From JAFAXD01 sp963833605 (GTDB taxonomy: Bacteria; Pseudomonadota; Alphaproteobacteria; Rhizobiales; Xanthobacteraceae): a stretch of 64,000 nucleotides of DNA. Below, in pieces: positions 34,566-43,526 of this stretch. The notes below the pieces were generated by a model, which searched no databases, was not told where the DNA came from, and worked only from the letters and a program-made list of their open reading frames with translations. The stretch is from contig CAWHYZ010000021.1 of the NCBI GenBank assembly GCA_963833605.1, positions 1-64,000 on the forward strand, written 5' to 3'. Numbering within the stretch: position 1 is the first letter of the stretch; each line of letters opens with the position of its first letter. Both the position numbers and the translations under genes were made by a program.

Positions 34566-35255
34566 ATGACGCTGCTGATCTATGACTGCGATGGTGTGCT
34601 GGTTGATTCGGAAGCGCTGGCGAGTGCGGCGCTCGCCGATTTGATGACCGCGCTCGGGCACTCAATGACCGCCGTCGAGTGCCATCGTATCTTTGGCGGT
34701 CGCAGCCTCAACGACGTCCTCTTGCGCGCAGAGCAGATTTTAGGTCGCCCGATCCCCGACGATCTCGGAGGACAGGCGGCGCAGCAATTGTTGGCGCGGT
34801 TCCGGCATGAGCTGAGACCCGTTGCGGGCGCCGCCGCCGCAATCGCCTCCATGCCTTACGCCCGCTGCGTCTGCTCATCTTCGGCTCCGGATCGATTGAT
34901 GCTGTCGCTCGAGGTGACCGGGCTCGCGCCGCTATTCGGCGAACACGTCTACAGCGCCGAGCAGGTCGCACGCGGCAAGCCAGCCCCGGATCTCTTCCTG
35001 TTCGCGGCCCGCAGAGTTGGCCTCGCCGCGACGGAGGCAATCGTCATCGAGGATTCGGTTACCGGCATTGCGGCCGCTCGCGCCGCCGGGATGGCCAGCA
35101 TCGGCTTTACCGGCGCGAGCCATATGACCGAAGATCTGGCTGCGCAGCTCGCCGCGAGTGGCGCCGATGAAGTCATCGCCGCCATGGCCGAATTGCCTGC
35201 AGCGGTCGCAACGCTCGTCGGCCGGAAATCCGATCCCTCGCGGTCCAGGCCCTGA
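34566..35255 (+). CDS. HAD-superfamily phosphatase (HAD-IA)
   Basis: This 229-residue cytosolic hydrolase has HAD motif I LIYDCDGVLVDSEALASAAL (DxD nucleophile), motif II VCSSSAPDR, the lysine in RGKPAPDLFLFAARRVG and the acidic motif IV VIEDSVTGIAAARAAGM. It resembles beta-phosphoglucomutase/6-phosphogluconate phosphatase-like members. It begins 13 bases after the ABC ATPase gene, so it may be co-transcribed. The substrate cannot be deduced. Confidence 0.8.
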   Translation: MTLLIYDCDGVLVDSEALASAALADLMTALGHSMTAVECHRIFGGRSLNDVLLRAEQILGRPIPDDLGGQAAQQLLARFRHELRPVAGAAAAIASMPYARCVCSSSAPDRLMLSLEVTGLAPLFGEHVYSAEQVARGKPAPDLFLFAARRVGLAATEAIVIEDSVTGIAAARAAGMASIGFTGASHMTEDLAAQLAASGADEVIAAMAELPAAVATLVGRKSDPSRSRP

Positions 35256-35257
35256 CG

Positions 35258-36043
35258 GTGTGCGGCGTGCGAACAACGGTGCTTGCCGTTTGCGGCCTTA
35301 TGCTGGTCGTGCCAGCGATCGGTCAGGACATGATGCGGCATCTCGACCTCACATCGCCCGACATGACGACGGCCGAGATGACGCGCGCAGAGGTCGAGGC
35401 TGCGCTTGCCGCTCATCGCACGGATTTCACCGGTAAGAGGCTGTCCGGGCTCGACCTCTCCGGCCTTGATTTCACAGGGGCGGTTTTCCGGGCGGCGCGA
35501 CTCAACAAGACCAGCCTCGTTGGGGCGAAACTCGACCATGCGATTCTCGACCAGGCATGGCTGCTCGAAGCCGATGTCAGCGGCGCGAGCCTGCGCGGCG
35601 CGAACCTGTTCGCGGCCCAGATGCAGCGCGCAAAGCTTGATCGGGCCGACCTTTCCGGCGCCCGCATTGCGGCCGACCTGACCGGCGCAAGTCTCGTCGG
35701 CGCTTCGCTCGTGGGCGCCAATCTGAGTGCCGACATGAAGAACCAATCCATGGGCCTGATGCGGGCCATATTGAAATCCGCCGATCTCGGTCACGCCAAC
35801 ATGCGCGACGCCGACCTGTCGCGTGCCGACCTGGAGTTTGCGTCGCTGGCCAATGCCGACCTGACCGGCGCTTCGCTGCGCGGTGCCGCGCTTGCCGGCG
35901 CCCGGCTTGTCGCGGTCACTGTTGTCGATACCGACTTTGCCGGCGCAGACCTCGCGTCGGCCCGGCTCGTGGCGCCGATCGGGCTCGATGCCGCAAGGAA
36001 TTTCGACAAAGCGATCAACCTCGACCGGCTGTTGCGCGAGTGA
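35258..36043 (+). CDS. Exported pentapeptide-repeat protein
   Basis: This 261-residue protein starts at a GTG with a signal-like N-terminus (CGVRTTVLAVCGLMLVVPAI). From about residue 60 to 245 it consists of pentapeptide repeats of the A(D/N)Lxx kind, for example LSGLDLSGLDFTGAVF, ASLRGANLFAAQMQRAKLD, ADLTGASLRGAALAGARLV. These form a right-handed quadrilateral beta-helix. It follows the HAD gene by 2 bases. The role is unknown; such proteins are often scaffolds. Confidence 0.75.
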   Translation: MCGVRTTVLAVCGLMLVVPAIGQDMMRHLDLTSPDMTTAEMTRAEVEAALAAHRTDFTGKRLSGLDLSGLDFTGAVFRAARLNKTSLVGAKLDHAILDQAWLLEADVSGASLRGANLFAAQMQRAKLDRADLSGARIAADLTGASLVGASLVGANLSADMKNQSMGLMRAILKSADLGHANMRDADLSRADLEFASLANADLTGASLRGAALAGARLVAVTVVDTDFAGADLASARLVAPIGLDAARNFDKAINLDRLLRE

Positions 36044-36080
36044 GCGCCCTGATCGCGATCAAGCCTGTGGGAGACGGAGC

Positions 36081-36428
36081 ATGTACAGGTTGTTGAGCGC
36101 TTTTCTGATGCTTGTCTGCGTCGCTTCGCCGGTGGCGGCACAGGAGCGAAAAGGAATCCGCTTCTGGAATCTGACGCTCAACACGATAACGCAGCTCCGG
36201 CTGTCGCCAGCCGGCAACAATGCATGGGGTCCCGATCAGTGCCGGAACGATCGCGACGGAACCGTTGACCACGACGAGCGCTTGCGTGTCACCGGGATCG
36301 AACCTGGCCGTTATGACGTGAAGTTGGTCGATAAGACCGGTCGGGTCTGCGTCGTGCGGGATATCGAGGTCAAGGACGGATCGATTTTTTCGATCGAAGA
36401 GAAGCAGCTGACAGATTGCCGCAAGTGA
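36081..36428 (+). CDS. Small exported protein of unknown function
   Basis: This 115-residue protein starts at ATG 36081 (GGGAGACGGAGC upstream) with signal peptide MYRLLSAFLMLVCVASPVAA. The mature part is beta-rich with three cysteines: GIRFWNLTLNTITQLRLSPA, WGPDQCRNDRDGTVDHDE, GRVCVVRDIEVKDGS. The pattern of a folded Ig-like or jelly-roll domain that binds backbone partners is seen in several short rhizobial exported proteins, but I cannot name the family. It converges on the DHPS gene. Confidence 0.6.
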   Translation: MYRLLSAFLMLVCVASPVAAQERKGIRFWNLTLNTITQLRLSPAGNNAWGPDQCRNDRDGTVDHDERLRVTGIEPGRYDVKLVDKTGRVCVVRDIEVKDGSIFSIEEKQLTDCRK

Positions 36429-36441
36429 CCCCCCGACCGTT

Positions 36442-37281
36442 TTACGACGCTCGACCTGCGCCCGAGCGGACGGTATGAAACACCGTGAACGCAGCAACAT
36501 GTTCAGCCACGTCGTGCACGCGAAAGATCGACGCGCCGCTGGCGGCAGCCGCGAGGTTGACTGCAATCGTACCGATGAGCGATCCCTCGGTCCCATCGCT
36601 CAATCGCCCAAGAAAGTTCTTGCGTGAAGCGCCGACCATGATCGGAAGCCCGTAGCGCTTGAGTTCAGGGAGGCGGGCCACGACATCGCGGTTCTGGTGC
36701 GATGTTTTCGCAAATCCGACGCCCGGATCGAGAATGATGCGATCGTTGCGGATGCCAGCCTTGGCGGCCAGCGCGAGCGAGCGATCGAAGAACCGTTGGA
36801 TATCAGCCACGATATCGATCTCCGCGTCCCTCTCGGCGCGGTTGTGCATGATGACGACCGCGGCTTCGCTCTCGGCAACGACATCGGCCATGGCCGGATC
36901 TCTTTGAAGACCCCACACATCGTTGATGAGGACCGCGCCAAGCTCAATCGCCCGCACCGCGACGTTCGCCTTGTAGGTATCGATGGAGAATGGTGCTTCA
37001 ATGACGCTGCTGAGCTTCGCCAGCACCGGCTCGACCCTGGCCAGTTCGTCCGCTTCGGACGCTGGCGTCGCGCCCGGCCGTGTCAATTCGCCTCCGACAT
37101 CGACGATATCGCAACCGTCTGCGACCATCTGCTTGGCATGCGCAACGGCCGCATCGAGGCTGGCGTGCCGCCCGCCGTCGGAAAAGGAATCCGGCGTCAC
37201 GTTGAGGATCCCCATGACGATCGGACGTGTGCCGATTTTGCGGAGAAAGGCGTCGCGCTTTGCGCTCGGCTCAACGCGCAT
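36442..37281 (-). CDS. folP: Dihydropteroate synthase
   Basis: This 279-residue enzyme has the classical DHPS signatures MGILNVTPDSFSDGGRHAS, DIVDVGGELTRPGATPASE, INDVWGLQRDPAMADVV, VIMHNRAE, ILDPGVGFAKTSHQN and MVGASRKNFLGRLSDGTEG. It condenses the pterin pyrophosphate with p-aminobenzoate for folate. It is the last gene of the fhc operon, and the ATG at 37281 overlaps the preceding small gene's stop (TGATG). Because the operon makes H4MPT-linked enzymes, it might supply a folate or H4MPT precursor. The longer frame to 37464 is read-through of the small gene in another frame. Confidence 0.88.
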   Translation of the reverse strand: MRVEPSAKRDAFLRKIGTRPIVMGILNVTPDSFSDGGRHASLDAAVAHAKQMVADGCDIVDVGGELTRPGATPASEADELARVEPVLAKLSSVIEAPFSIDTYKANVAVRAIELGAVLINDVWGLQRDPAMADVVAESEAAVVIMHNRAERDAEIDIVADIQRFFDRSLALAAKAGIRNDRIILDPGVGFAKTSHQNRDVVARLPELKRYGLPIMVGASRKNFLGRLSDGTEGSLIGTIAVNLAAAASGASIFRVHDVAEHVAAFTVFHTVRSGAGRAS

Positions 37282-37493
37282 CAAGCGTCTTTGCCGCTCC
37301 TGCCCGGGTATTCGCAATGCCACCGTACCGCCGTCCACCGCGGGTGCTCGCCAATCCATTGGGCAATGTAGGGCGGGGCCGCCATGGCGCACTGCGCGAG
37401 CGAGATGCTCGATGCAAACTGCAGATGCTGCTCCTCGCATGCGGCCGGCTGTGCGATCGCACACACGGTGAGAACCAATTCGATCAGTCCCAT
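37281..37493 (-). CDS. Small exported protein between fhcC and folP
   Basis: This 70-residue protein has a hydrophobic N-terminus (MGLIELVLTVCAIAQPAACE) and a compact body with four cysteines in total (LAQCAMAAPPYIAQWIGEHP, VRWHCEYPG). I recall near-identical layouts in short proteins of Rhizobiales, so it looks like a conserved gene rather than a chance frame. It lies 55 bases after fhcC and overlaps folP by TGATG. The function is unknown. Confidence 0.65.
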   Translation of the reverse strand: MGLIELVLTVCAIAQPAACEEQHLQFASSISLAQCAMAAPPYIAQWIGEHPRWTAVRWHCEYPGRSGKDA

Positions 37494-37548
37494 CGCCGGA
37501 CTCCGTCTAGCAGCGCAAACAAGTTAACGGGCGCCTCATTTCAAGGTT

Positions 37549-38361
37549 TCATGCGGGCGGACAAAATATCTCGCCTTTCCCGAGCACCGCCATGTCACCA
37601 GCGAGCCTCCGCAACGGACCCTGAAGAAGCGACCCAACGCGGACATTGTAGGCCTTGATGAAGCGGGCCATCAATCGCATCGCGATCAAATCATGGATAC
37701 CGCAATCCAGGAACGTCGGAGATAGCGCGCCGGCGGCGCCCCCCAGGATGATTGTGCCACGGCGCATGAGATAGCCAGGCAGCAGGCCGGTGGTGCGCCG
37801 CACGATCAGGGTTCCGGCGAGCATGCGGCTGCCCGCATAGTTCCCGGCTTTGCCTTCAACAATGATCGTGCCACGGCGCATGCGGTCGCCGGCGCGATCG
37901 CCTGCATCGCCGCGGACAATGACGACGCCACCACGCATCCCCGACAGTTCGCCGGCGAGTGGACCGCCAAGCCGATCGCCGGCCTGTCCGGCGATTTCGA
38001 GATGCCCTCCCCTCATGCCCGAGGCCGCCCACGGGCCGGCGTGGCCGTTGATGATCAGGCGGCCGCCGCTCATCAGGCGGCCTGCCTTGACACCGACATC
38101 GCCTTCGACAATGAGCTCACCACCCGTCATCCCATGTCCGATGAGGTCGAGACGGTCGCAGGCGCCTTCGATGCGCAATCGCCCGCTGTCTCCCATCCGC
38201 ACATCAAACACATCGCCCACCGCGAGCTGATGACGCGTTGTGTTCACCCCTGTGCGTGCGATATCGGAGGCTTTCTTGCCTGCCAGAAGGTGGGGCACGA
38301 GCGGGGACAGATCGAGGCGTTGATCGGGCCGTTGTCGCAAGCTGAGCACGAGCGGTTTCAC
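37549..38361 (-). CDS. fhcC: Formyltransferase/hydrolase complex subunit C (FhcC)
   Basis: This 270-residue subunit of the Fhc complex resembles formylmethanofuran dehydrogenase subunit C (FwdC/FmdC). It is built of right-handed beta-helix turns rich in GxxxGxxM units: GHGMTGGELIVEGDVGVKAG, LMSGGRLIINGHAG, SGMRGGVVIVRGDAGDRAG, RMRRGTIIVEGKAGNYAGSR. The start is a GTG at 38361 overlapping the fhcD stop (GTGA). It acts with FhcA, B and D to convert formyl-H4MPT to formate in the cytoplasm. Confidence 0.9.
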   Translation of the reverse strand: MKPLVLSLRQRPDQRLDLSPLVPHLLAGKKASDIARTGVNTTRHQLAVGDVFDVRMGDSGRLRIEGACDRLDLIGHGMTGGELIVEGDVGVKAGRLMSGGRLIINGHAGPWAASGMRGGHLEIAGQAGDRLGGPLAGELSGMRGGVVIVRGDAGDRAGDRMRRGTIIVEGKAGNYAGSRMLAGTLIVRRTTGLLPGYLMRRGTIILGGAAGALSPTFLDCGIHDLIAMRLMARFIKAYNVRVGSLLQGPLRRLAGDMAVLGKGEIFCPPA

Positions 38362-39266
38362 GGCAGCAAATCCTTCAAGTGGAAGTGATGTGCACCGAGC
38401 TTGCCGCCGTAGTTGCCTGCGCTGATGCGGACCGCACCACGCCGCGCACCGAGCCTGATGATCGCCGCGATGCCGGTTCGCATGGCAAGCGCGACCGACT
38501 GCGGGGTCAGTCCGTCGATGACGATTTCCAGCACCGACGCGACGTCGGGATCGAGCGCGCTGTTCACGGCACCGCGCAGCGTTGGACAATAGGCATCATT
38601 GGTCGACGCCGGCAGCGTCTTGTATTTCGATCCGACCTTGGAGCCGGAACGGGCAATCCCGCCCGGAAAGGGCATGATGACGTCGGGCACGGTGCCGATC
38701 GCTTTCACGGCCGCTTCGGCGGCGCCCAGTGTCGCATCAGCGGTTCGGCCCATGATCAGCAAGTTTCCGCCGCCAACACCGCTCTTGCTCAGCCCCGTCG
38801 TTGCCTCGCAGACAAATTCGCCGTCCATCACCGGTACGCGCCAATAATGTTTGCCACCGAAACGCTTCGATATCTGCCAGCCATCGCCGAAATAGCGTAG
38901 CGCGTTGCCAAGCTTCAGCCGTTCCTCACCGTCGAGGCCGGCGTAACACGCCGAGCCGGGGCTTGTGAGCACGCATTGCCCGACGCGACCCTGCAGCTGC
39001 TTCTGCAATTCGCTTGTCGAGACCGCAAACAGCAAGACCCTCACGCCGAACCGCCCGTCAGGCGTATCTTTCGGCGTCAGCTCGCAATCAATCCCGGCCT
39101 CGCAACCGCAGCCGATGACGGACGTACCAAAGCCCGTCATGGTGACCGCAGCTTGCCTGGCCCAGCGGGCGCTGTCGGCGGTGATGATCAGTGCGGTCGC
39201 GCGCATGCCGAAGGCCTCGGCAAACGTATCGTCAACGCGCACACCCTTGACGATCACGTGGCGCAT
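38358..39266 (-). CDS. fhcD: Formylmethanofuran:H4MPT formyltransferase (FhcD)
   Basis: This 302-residue Ftr-family enzyme moves the formyl group between H4MPT and methanofuran. Family blocks are VDDTFAEAFGMRATALIITA at the N-terminus, MTGFGTSVIGCGCEAGIDCE, GLDGEERLKLGNALRYFGDG, IMPFPGGIARSGSKVGSKYK and SAGNYGGKLGAHHFHLKDLL at the C-terminus. It overlaps fhcA by 13 bases and fhcC by 4. Length equals that of characterised methylotroph FhcD proteins to within a few residues. Confidence 0.92.
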   Translation of the reverse strand: MRHVIVKGVRVDDTFAEAFGMRATALIITADSARWARQAAVTMTGFGTSVIGCGCEAGIDCELTPKDTPDGRFGVRVLLFAVSTSELQKQLQGRVGQCVLTSPGSACYAGLDGEERLKLGNALRYFGDGWQISKRFGGKHYWRVPVMDGEFVCEATTGLSKSGVGGGNLLIMGRTADATLGAAEAAVKAIGTVPDVIMPFPGGIARSGSKVGSKYKTLPASTNDAYCPTLRGAVNSALDPDVASVLEIVIDGLTPQSVALAMRTGIAAIIRLGARRGAVRISAGNYGGKLGAHHFHLKDLLP

Positions 39267-40891
39267 GGCACCAACTCAAACGGATCGGGCCTTCCGATCG
39301 CGCTTTCCGGCACCGCCAGCAGATCCGGCGTCAGCCCATAGCGCCGGTCGTAGTAATCCCGTAAGCGAGCGTCGATCGACCGTTCGCGCTCGACCGTAAC
39401 CGCCAGCGCTTGACCGAACGGCTGATCGATCACCGCGCCGTCGCGAACGACAAGTCGGCCGCTCTTGAACACCAGCGCGGCGCTGCGAAACATCGCCGCC
39501 TTGTCGGCATCGCTCGCGTAAACCGCGATATCGGCTACGGCCCCGGGACCGAGATGACCGCGATCCGCCAGTCCGAGCAGCCTCGCCGGCGCCGCCCGCG
39601 TCATCGTCGCGATCTCGGACAGCGTATACTCGCGTGCAATCGACGGCAGGGTGGTCAACGCCATCGCTTCGGCCGGGAGCTTGGCCATCCACGCGGCACG
39701 AAGGTTACGGTCCATCAATAGTGCCAGGATCTCAGGATAGGTCGTGAACGGCGCGCCGTTTGGATGATCAGTGGTCAGGAAGACCCGCCAGGGATCGTCG
39801 ATCAGCAGGAACAGTTCGAGCCCGACCGCCCATTGGATGGCATTGTAGAAATCATTGGCACGATACTCGTATGGCACGATGCCGAAGCCGTTCGCGTCAC
39901 CGTCGACGATAGCCCATTTCCTCGGGCGCGCCTGCCCGCGTGCATTGAATTGACGCAGAACGTCGGAGGAGATCGTCACCGTTTGCCCGAACATGACCTG
40001 GCCGACGTCGATCGTTACGTGCTTTGCGCGATTCACCGCTTCCGCGATACGGGCGGCGGCGGAAGAAAACCCGCGCTCACCCTCTCTGCCATAGCCGTAG
40101 AATTGGAGATGTGCGAGATGGAGCGGCACGTCCTCGGCCGCGGCGATCGTCGCCAGTGCCGTATCGGCGCTGCCTGCCAGGCCGAGGTTGTTGCAGTGGA
40201 CGTGCAGCGGATGTGGGACGCCGAGGTCTTGCACCGCTTGTTGCAATGCTTTCACGATCTGCCGCGATGTCACGCCATACCAGGGCACGACGTCGTCCAA
40301 CGAGAATTCGCGGACATTGGACTTGAAAGCGACGGCTCCGCCGGCGTTGACAACCTTGATGCCAAGCGCGCGCGACGTTGCGAGGGTCCACGCCACATAG
40401 TCCCGCACTGCTGCGGCACTCTCGCGCGCGCGCAACAGACCGAGCAGAAAGTCGTCGTTGCCGAGAATTGCTAGCGCAGCCTTGTCGAGGATCGGAATAT
40501 CCGCCAACTCGAGATGCGCATGCAACGCGTAGTGCGGCGCGACCGCGGGCTCGACCACGGTCGTGAAGCCCATGCGGGCGTACAGGCGGCCGGTTGCGAA
40601 CGTGGTCCATCCTGCGCTCGCGAGCGGCGTCGCGTCAGGCCGCTTCTGGGCGGCACGATGGTGCTCGGGCATGAGCAAACGCGCGGTGTTCACATTGACC
40701 CCGGCGATATGCGAGTGAATGTCGATGCCCCCCGCCATCGCGATCTTGCCGGTCACGTCGTGGGTCATGTCGGCGCGAACACCATGCGCGGGTGCCTCGA
40801 CAATGCGGCCGTCACGAATCCACACGTCGCCGATGCTGTCCCGGCCGTGGGCGGGATCGATTACGCGTCCTCCAATCAGACGCATCAACAT
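39254..40891 (-). CDS. fhcA: Formyltransferase/hydrolase complex subunit A (FhcA)
   Basis: This 545-residue subunit resembles FwdA/FmdA, with an amidohydrolase fold that hydrolyses formyl-methanofuran to formate. The metal-binding DIHSHIAGVNVNTARLLMP lies near residue 60, HVHCNNLGLAGSADTALATI further on, and LTTDHPNGAPFTTYPEILAL supplies the later acidic ligand. The start at ATG 40891 overlaps the fhcB stop region; another ATG is at 40885 (MRLIGGRVIDPAHGRDS). It is the largest gene of the fhc operon. Confidence 0.92.
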   Translation of the reverse strand: MLMRLIGGRVIDPAHGRDSIGDVWIRDGRIVEAPAHGVRADMTHDVTGKIAMAGGIDIHSHIAGVNVNTARLLMPEHHRAAQKRPDATPLASAGWTTFATGRLYARMGFTTVVEPAVAPHYALHAHLELADIPILDKAALAILGNDDFLLGLLRARESAAAVRDYVAWTLATSRALGIKVVNAGGAVAFKSNVREFSLDDVVPWYGVTSRQIVKALQQAVQDLGVPHPLHVHCNNLGLAGSADTALATIAAAEDVPLHLAHLQFYGYGREGERGFSSAAARIAEAVNRAKHVTIDVGQVMFGQTVTISSDVLRQFNARGQARPRKWAIVDGDANGFGIVPYEYRANDFYNAIQWAVGLELFLLIDDPWRVFLTTDHPNGAPFTTYPEILALLMDRNLRAAWMAKLPAEAMALTTLPSIAREYTLSEIATMTRAAPARLLGLADRGHLGPGAVADIAVYASDADKAAMFRSAALVFKSGRLVVRDGAVIDQPFGQALAVTVERERSIDARLRDYYDRRYGLTPDLLAVPESAIGRPDPFELVPCAT

Positions 40892-40893
40892 GA

Positions 40894-41991
40894 TCAAGCC
40901 CTCGCCGGCGGCAGCGCCAACGCGATGTCAGAAAGGACTTTCGCCACCGAAACGACATCATCCGGCTTCGTTGCGGGAACCGAGGCCAGCGTGTCTGTGG
41001 CCGAAGCATATTCGACGGCGTCATGATCGATGCCGGGACGGCCGACCTCGATCGCCACTTGCGCCAACGGGCGGGCCGGTGAGGCCCCTGCGGTCAACAC
41101 GATGCTCGGAATGCTCCTGGTCCACTCCGGCGCTGTCGTCCGATAGGCCGAAATCCACAAAGCGCAGTCGATCTCGCCGCTCTCCACCAGGCGCGTTGTG
41201 TCAAACAGCCAGGGATCGTGCTCCGGATAAGATCGGCCAAAGCTCGTTCGCATCGGAAACCCGGTCATCCAGCCGCAAACCTGCAAGACGCCAAACGCAT
41301 TGTCGCCGGGTCTCAACGGCAAGCTTGTAAATCGGGTCTTTGCGTTCAGGTCCGACACGATGCCGTACAGCATCTCGGTTGCAAGCGGATCGAGATCGGC
41401 CGCCGACCACACTGCGACGCCGAAATGCGCGCTGGCGAGATCGGCGACCAGTTGGTCGATCGCCTTGATTGACGTCGACGCCCGGCCGACCGCTCGTCCG
41501 GCAAGCCGCGCCCGCAGAACGGCCAGAAGCACGGGCAAATCCGTCGGATCGCGACCGACCAGCCGCATTTGCGCGCTTCCAACCAGGCGGGCTGCGTTGC
41601 GATCCGGACAGATCCAGCAGATGTGGCGGGTCGCGCCGCCCGCGTCAGGTTCCGTGGATCCCGCCAACAACTGCGGTAATTGATCAAACGAAGCCGCGGC
41701 CGTCGGCCCCACCAACAACAGGCAATCGGCGCGCACACGCACCTCGCCCGGCGTGGTCAACATCACGCCCGCCTCGCGCAGCACGTCGAGCGACCTGAAC
41801 AGTGCTTCGGCGTGCATATGATCGACGGTGCCGCCCAATCGCTCGGCGAGTGCAATTGCCGCGCGCGCCCCCGCAACATCGGTCCCAAGGCCGGCAATCA
41901 GTGGGTGACGGCTCGCGCCGAGCAGTTTGGCCGCTGCGAGGGTCGCGGCCTTCAGCGTTGCCGCCTTGCCGTCGATCCAAGCGCGATCCAT
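40894..41991 (-). CDS. fhcB: Formyltransferase/hydrolase complex subunit B (FhcB)
   Basis: This 365-residue subunit is related to formylmethanofuran dehydrogenase subunit B but much shorter. It keeps the fold (HPLIAGLGTDVAGARAAIAL, MLTTPGEVRVRADCLLLVG, GVLQVCGWMTGFPMRTSFGR, ALWISAYRTTAPEWTRSIPS) and lacks the molybdopterin active-site cysteine region. This is the case in methylotroph FhcB, which is structural. The start at ATG 41991 is preferred because GGAGGGGGGT precedes it; that ribosome site contains the alternative ATG at 42003. Confidence 0.9.
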   Translation of the reverse strand: MDRAWIDGKAATLKAATLAAAKLLGASRHPLIAGLGTDVAGARAAIALAERLGGTVDHMHAEALFRSLDVLREAGVMLTTPGEVRVRADCLLLVGPTAAASFDQLPQLLAGSTEPDAGGATRHICWICPDRNAARLVGSAQMRLVGRDPTDLPVLLAVLRARLAGRAVGRASTSIKAIDQLVADLASAHFGVAVWSAADLDPLATEMLYGIVSDLNAKTRFTSLPLRPGDNAFGVLQVCGWMTGFPMRTSFGRSYPEHDPWLFDTTRLVESGEIDCALWISAYRTTAPEWTRSIPSIVLTAGASPARPLAQVAIEVGRPGIDHDAVEYASATDTLASVPATKPDDVVSVAKVLSDIALALPPARA

Positions 41992-42027
41992 ACCCCCCTC
42001 CATTGCCGGTGCAATTGGAGGCTGTGA

Positions 42028-42408
42028 TCAAGAATCGTATTTGATATAGGCGAAGCGTTGATCCGCTTCCGGTGTTCCTTCAAGTGCGCCGCCCTGTTTG
42101 CCAGGTTGCCAGTGCACGACATCCTCAATCATTTTCGCCAGCTCGAAATCCTTGTCGGTGATGCCTTTGGCAGCGTGATTTTGCAGACGCACCTCGACCC
42201 ACGCATAAGACGCGGTGATATCCGGATGATGCCATGCCGCCTCGGCGAGATGGCCGACCGTGTTGATCACCATCAGGGTTCCTTTCCAGCCGTGGGTGCG
42301 ATACTTGCGACGAATCCAACCGCCTTCCAGGTACCAGTGCGGCAGATCACGCGCCAGGCGCGCCTTGATCTCTTCATCGGAGTATGTGCGTTCTTTGGTC
42401 GTGGTCAT
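42028..42408 (-). CDS. Pterin-4a-carbinolamine dehydratase-like protein
   Basis: This 126-residue protein belongs to the PCD/DCoH family. The typical core is present: YSDEEIKARLARDLPHWYLE, then VINTVGHLAEAAWHHPDITA with the active-site histidine pair, and YAWVEVRLQNHAAKGITDKD. The family dehydrates 4a-hydroxytetrahydrobiopterin. In this setting, first gene of the fhc operon, a role on a methanopterin-type pterin is more likely than aromatic amino-acid hydroxylation, since no such hydroxylase is near. Start at ATG 42408. Confidence 0.82.
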   Translation of the reverse strand: MTTTKERTYSDEEIKARLARDLPHWYLEGGWIRRKYRTHGWKGTLMVINTVGHLAEAAWHHPDITASYAWVEVRLQNHAAKGITDKDFELAKMIEDVVHWQPGKQGGALEGTPEADQRFAYIKYDS

Positions 42409-42509
42409 GGCGTCCACCCTTGATTCAGACTGTCCAATTGCCGTCCTATTCCGGGTGGCGCAGTCTATTCCTCTATTTCGTTTCGACAAACCCGGTCGGG
42501 AGACAATCG
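42409..42509. promoter_or_regulatory. Divergent promoter region of the two C1 operons
   Basis: Only 101 bases separate the first gene of the minus-strand fhc operon from mptG on the plus strand. All 13 downstream C1 genes (six minus, seven plus, plus the small exported gene) depend on this gap for transcription unless internal promoters exist. A TTGATT element at 42420-42425 could be a -35 box, but the matching -10 is not convincing. The TTG start of mptG has GGGAGA 8 bases upstream. Confidence 0.5.
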
Positions 42510-43508
42510 TTGAATAGTACATTTAAGACGGCGGGAACGACCGTGACGGTAACGGCACCCGCGCGGCTGCATCTTGGTTTCCTCGATCTGAGCGGCGGGC
42601 TCGGACGTTGCTTCGGCAGCATCGGTCTCGCCATCAGTGGCCCAAGGACCAGCCTATCGATCAGGTGGGCTGCACAAATGCACGTCGGCGGGTCCGAAAA
42701 CGAACGCGTGCGGACCTACGTCGAGACGATGCGGCACGTTCTCGATGTCGGTCACGCCTACGACGTCAGAGCTGACGAAGTTGTTCCACGCCATGCTGGA
42801 CTTGGTTCCGGCACGCAGCTCGCCTTGGCGGTTGCCGCTGCGATGCGACGGCTGCATGGACTGCCGCTCGATCTTCGTGGCGACGCCGTTCGGCTCGGCC
42901 GCGGCGCGCGTTCGGGCGCCGGTATCGGCCTGTTCGAGCGCGGCGAACTCGTGGTCGACGGTGGCCGCGGACCCACGCCAGTTCCAGCACCGATCATCAG
43001 CCGTCTACCGTTTCCCGACCGCTGGCGCGTTCTGCTCGTCCTCGATCCCCACCGGCAAGGCGTGCATGGAACCGATGAGACCGCCGCGTTCACACACCTG
43101 CCCCCGGCATCCGAGGCCGATGCCGCACATCTGTGTCGGTTGCTGGTAATGCAATTGTTGCCAGCCGTGGCGGAGGCCGACCTCGCGGCGTTCGGCGCTG
43201 CGATCTCTGGATTCCAGGAACGGCTTGGCGACTATTTTGCATCCGCACAGGGCGGACGTTGTTTTGTCAGTCCGGACGTTGCCACCGCGCTTGACCTACT
43301 CCAACGCGCGGGTGCGGTCGGCATCGGCCAGAGTTCCTGGGGCCCGACCGGTTACGCATTTGCGCCATCAGATGAAGCTGCAAGCCAGATACGCGATGCA
43401 GCCCGCAGTCACGCGGCGAGCGGGGGTGTAGACATCCGTATCTGCAAAGCGCTCAATGGTGGTGCCGATATAACCACCCACGCACCCGCCGATGCGCCGG
43501 AATCATGA
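42510..43508 (+). CDS. mptG: Beta-ribofuranosylaminobenzene 5'-phosphate synthase (MptG)
   Basis: This protein of about 332 residues catalyses the first committed step of H4MPT synthesis, joining p-hydroxybenzoate/p-aminobenzoate type acceptor and PRPP with loss of CO2. It has a GHMP-kinase-like fold. VTAPARLHLGFLDLSGGLGR is the family start, and RHAGLGSGTQLALAVAAAMR and GRGARSGAGIGLFERGELVV are the glycine loops. A late block is AQGGRCFVSPDVATALDLLQ followed by GAVGIGQSSWGPTGYAF. TTG 42510 is used with GGGAGA upstream. Confidence 0.9.
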   Translation: MNSTFKTAGTTVTVTAPARLHLGFLDLSGGLGRCFGSIGLAISGPRTSLSIRWAAQMHVGGSENERVRTYVETMRHVLDVGHAYDVRADEVVPRHAGLGSGTQLALAVAAAMRRLHGLPLDLRGDAVRLGRGARSGAGIGLFERGELVVDGGRGPTPVPAPIISRLPFPDRWRVLLVLDPHRQGVHGTDETAAFTHLPPASEADAAHLCRLLVMQLLPAVAEADLAAFGAAISGFQERLGDYFASAQGGRCFVSPDVATALDLLQRAGAVGIGQSSWGPTGYAFAPSDEAASQIRDAARSHAASGGVDIRICKALNGGADITTHAPADAPES

Positions 43509-43526
43509 AATTGCAGGGGACGACGA

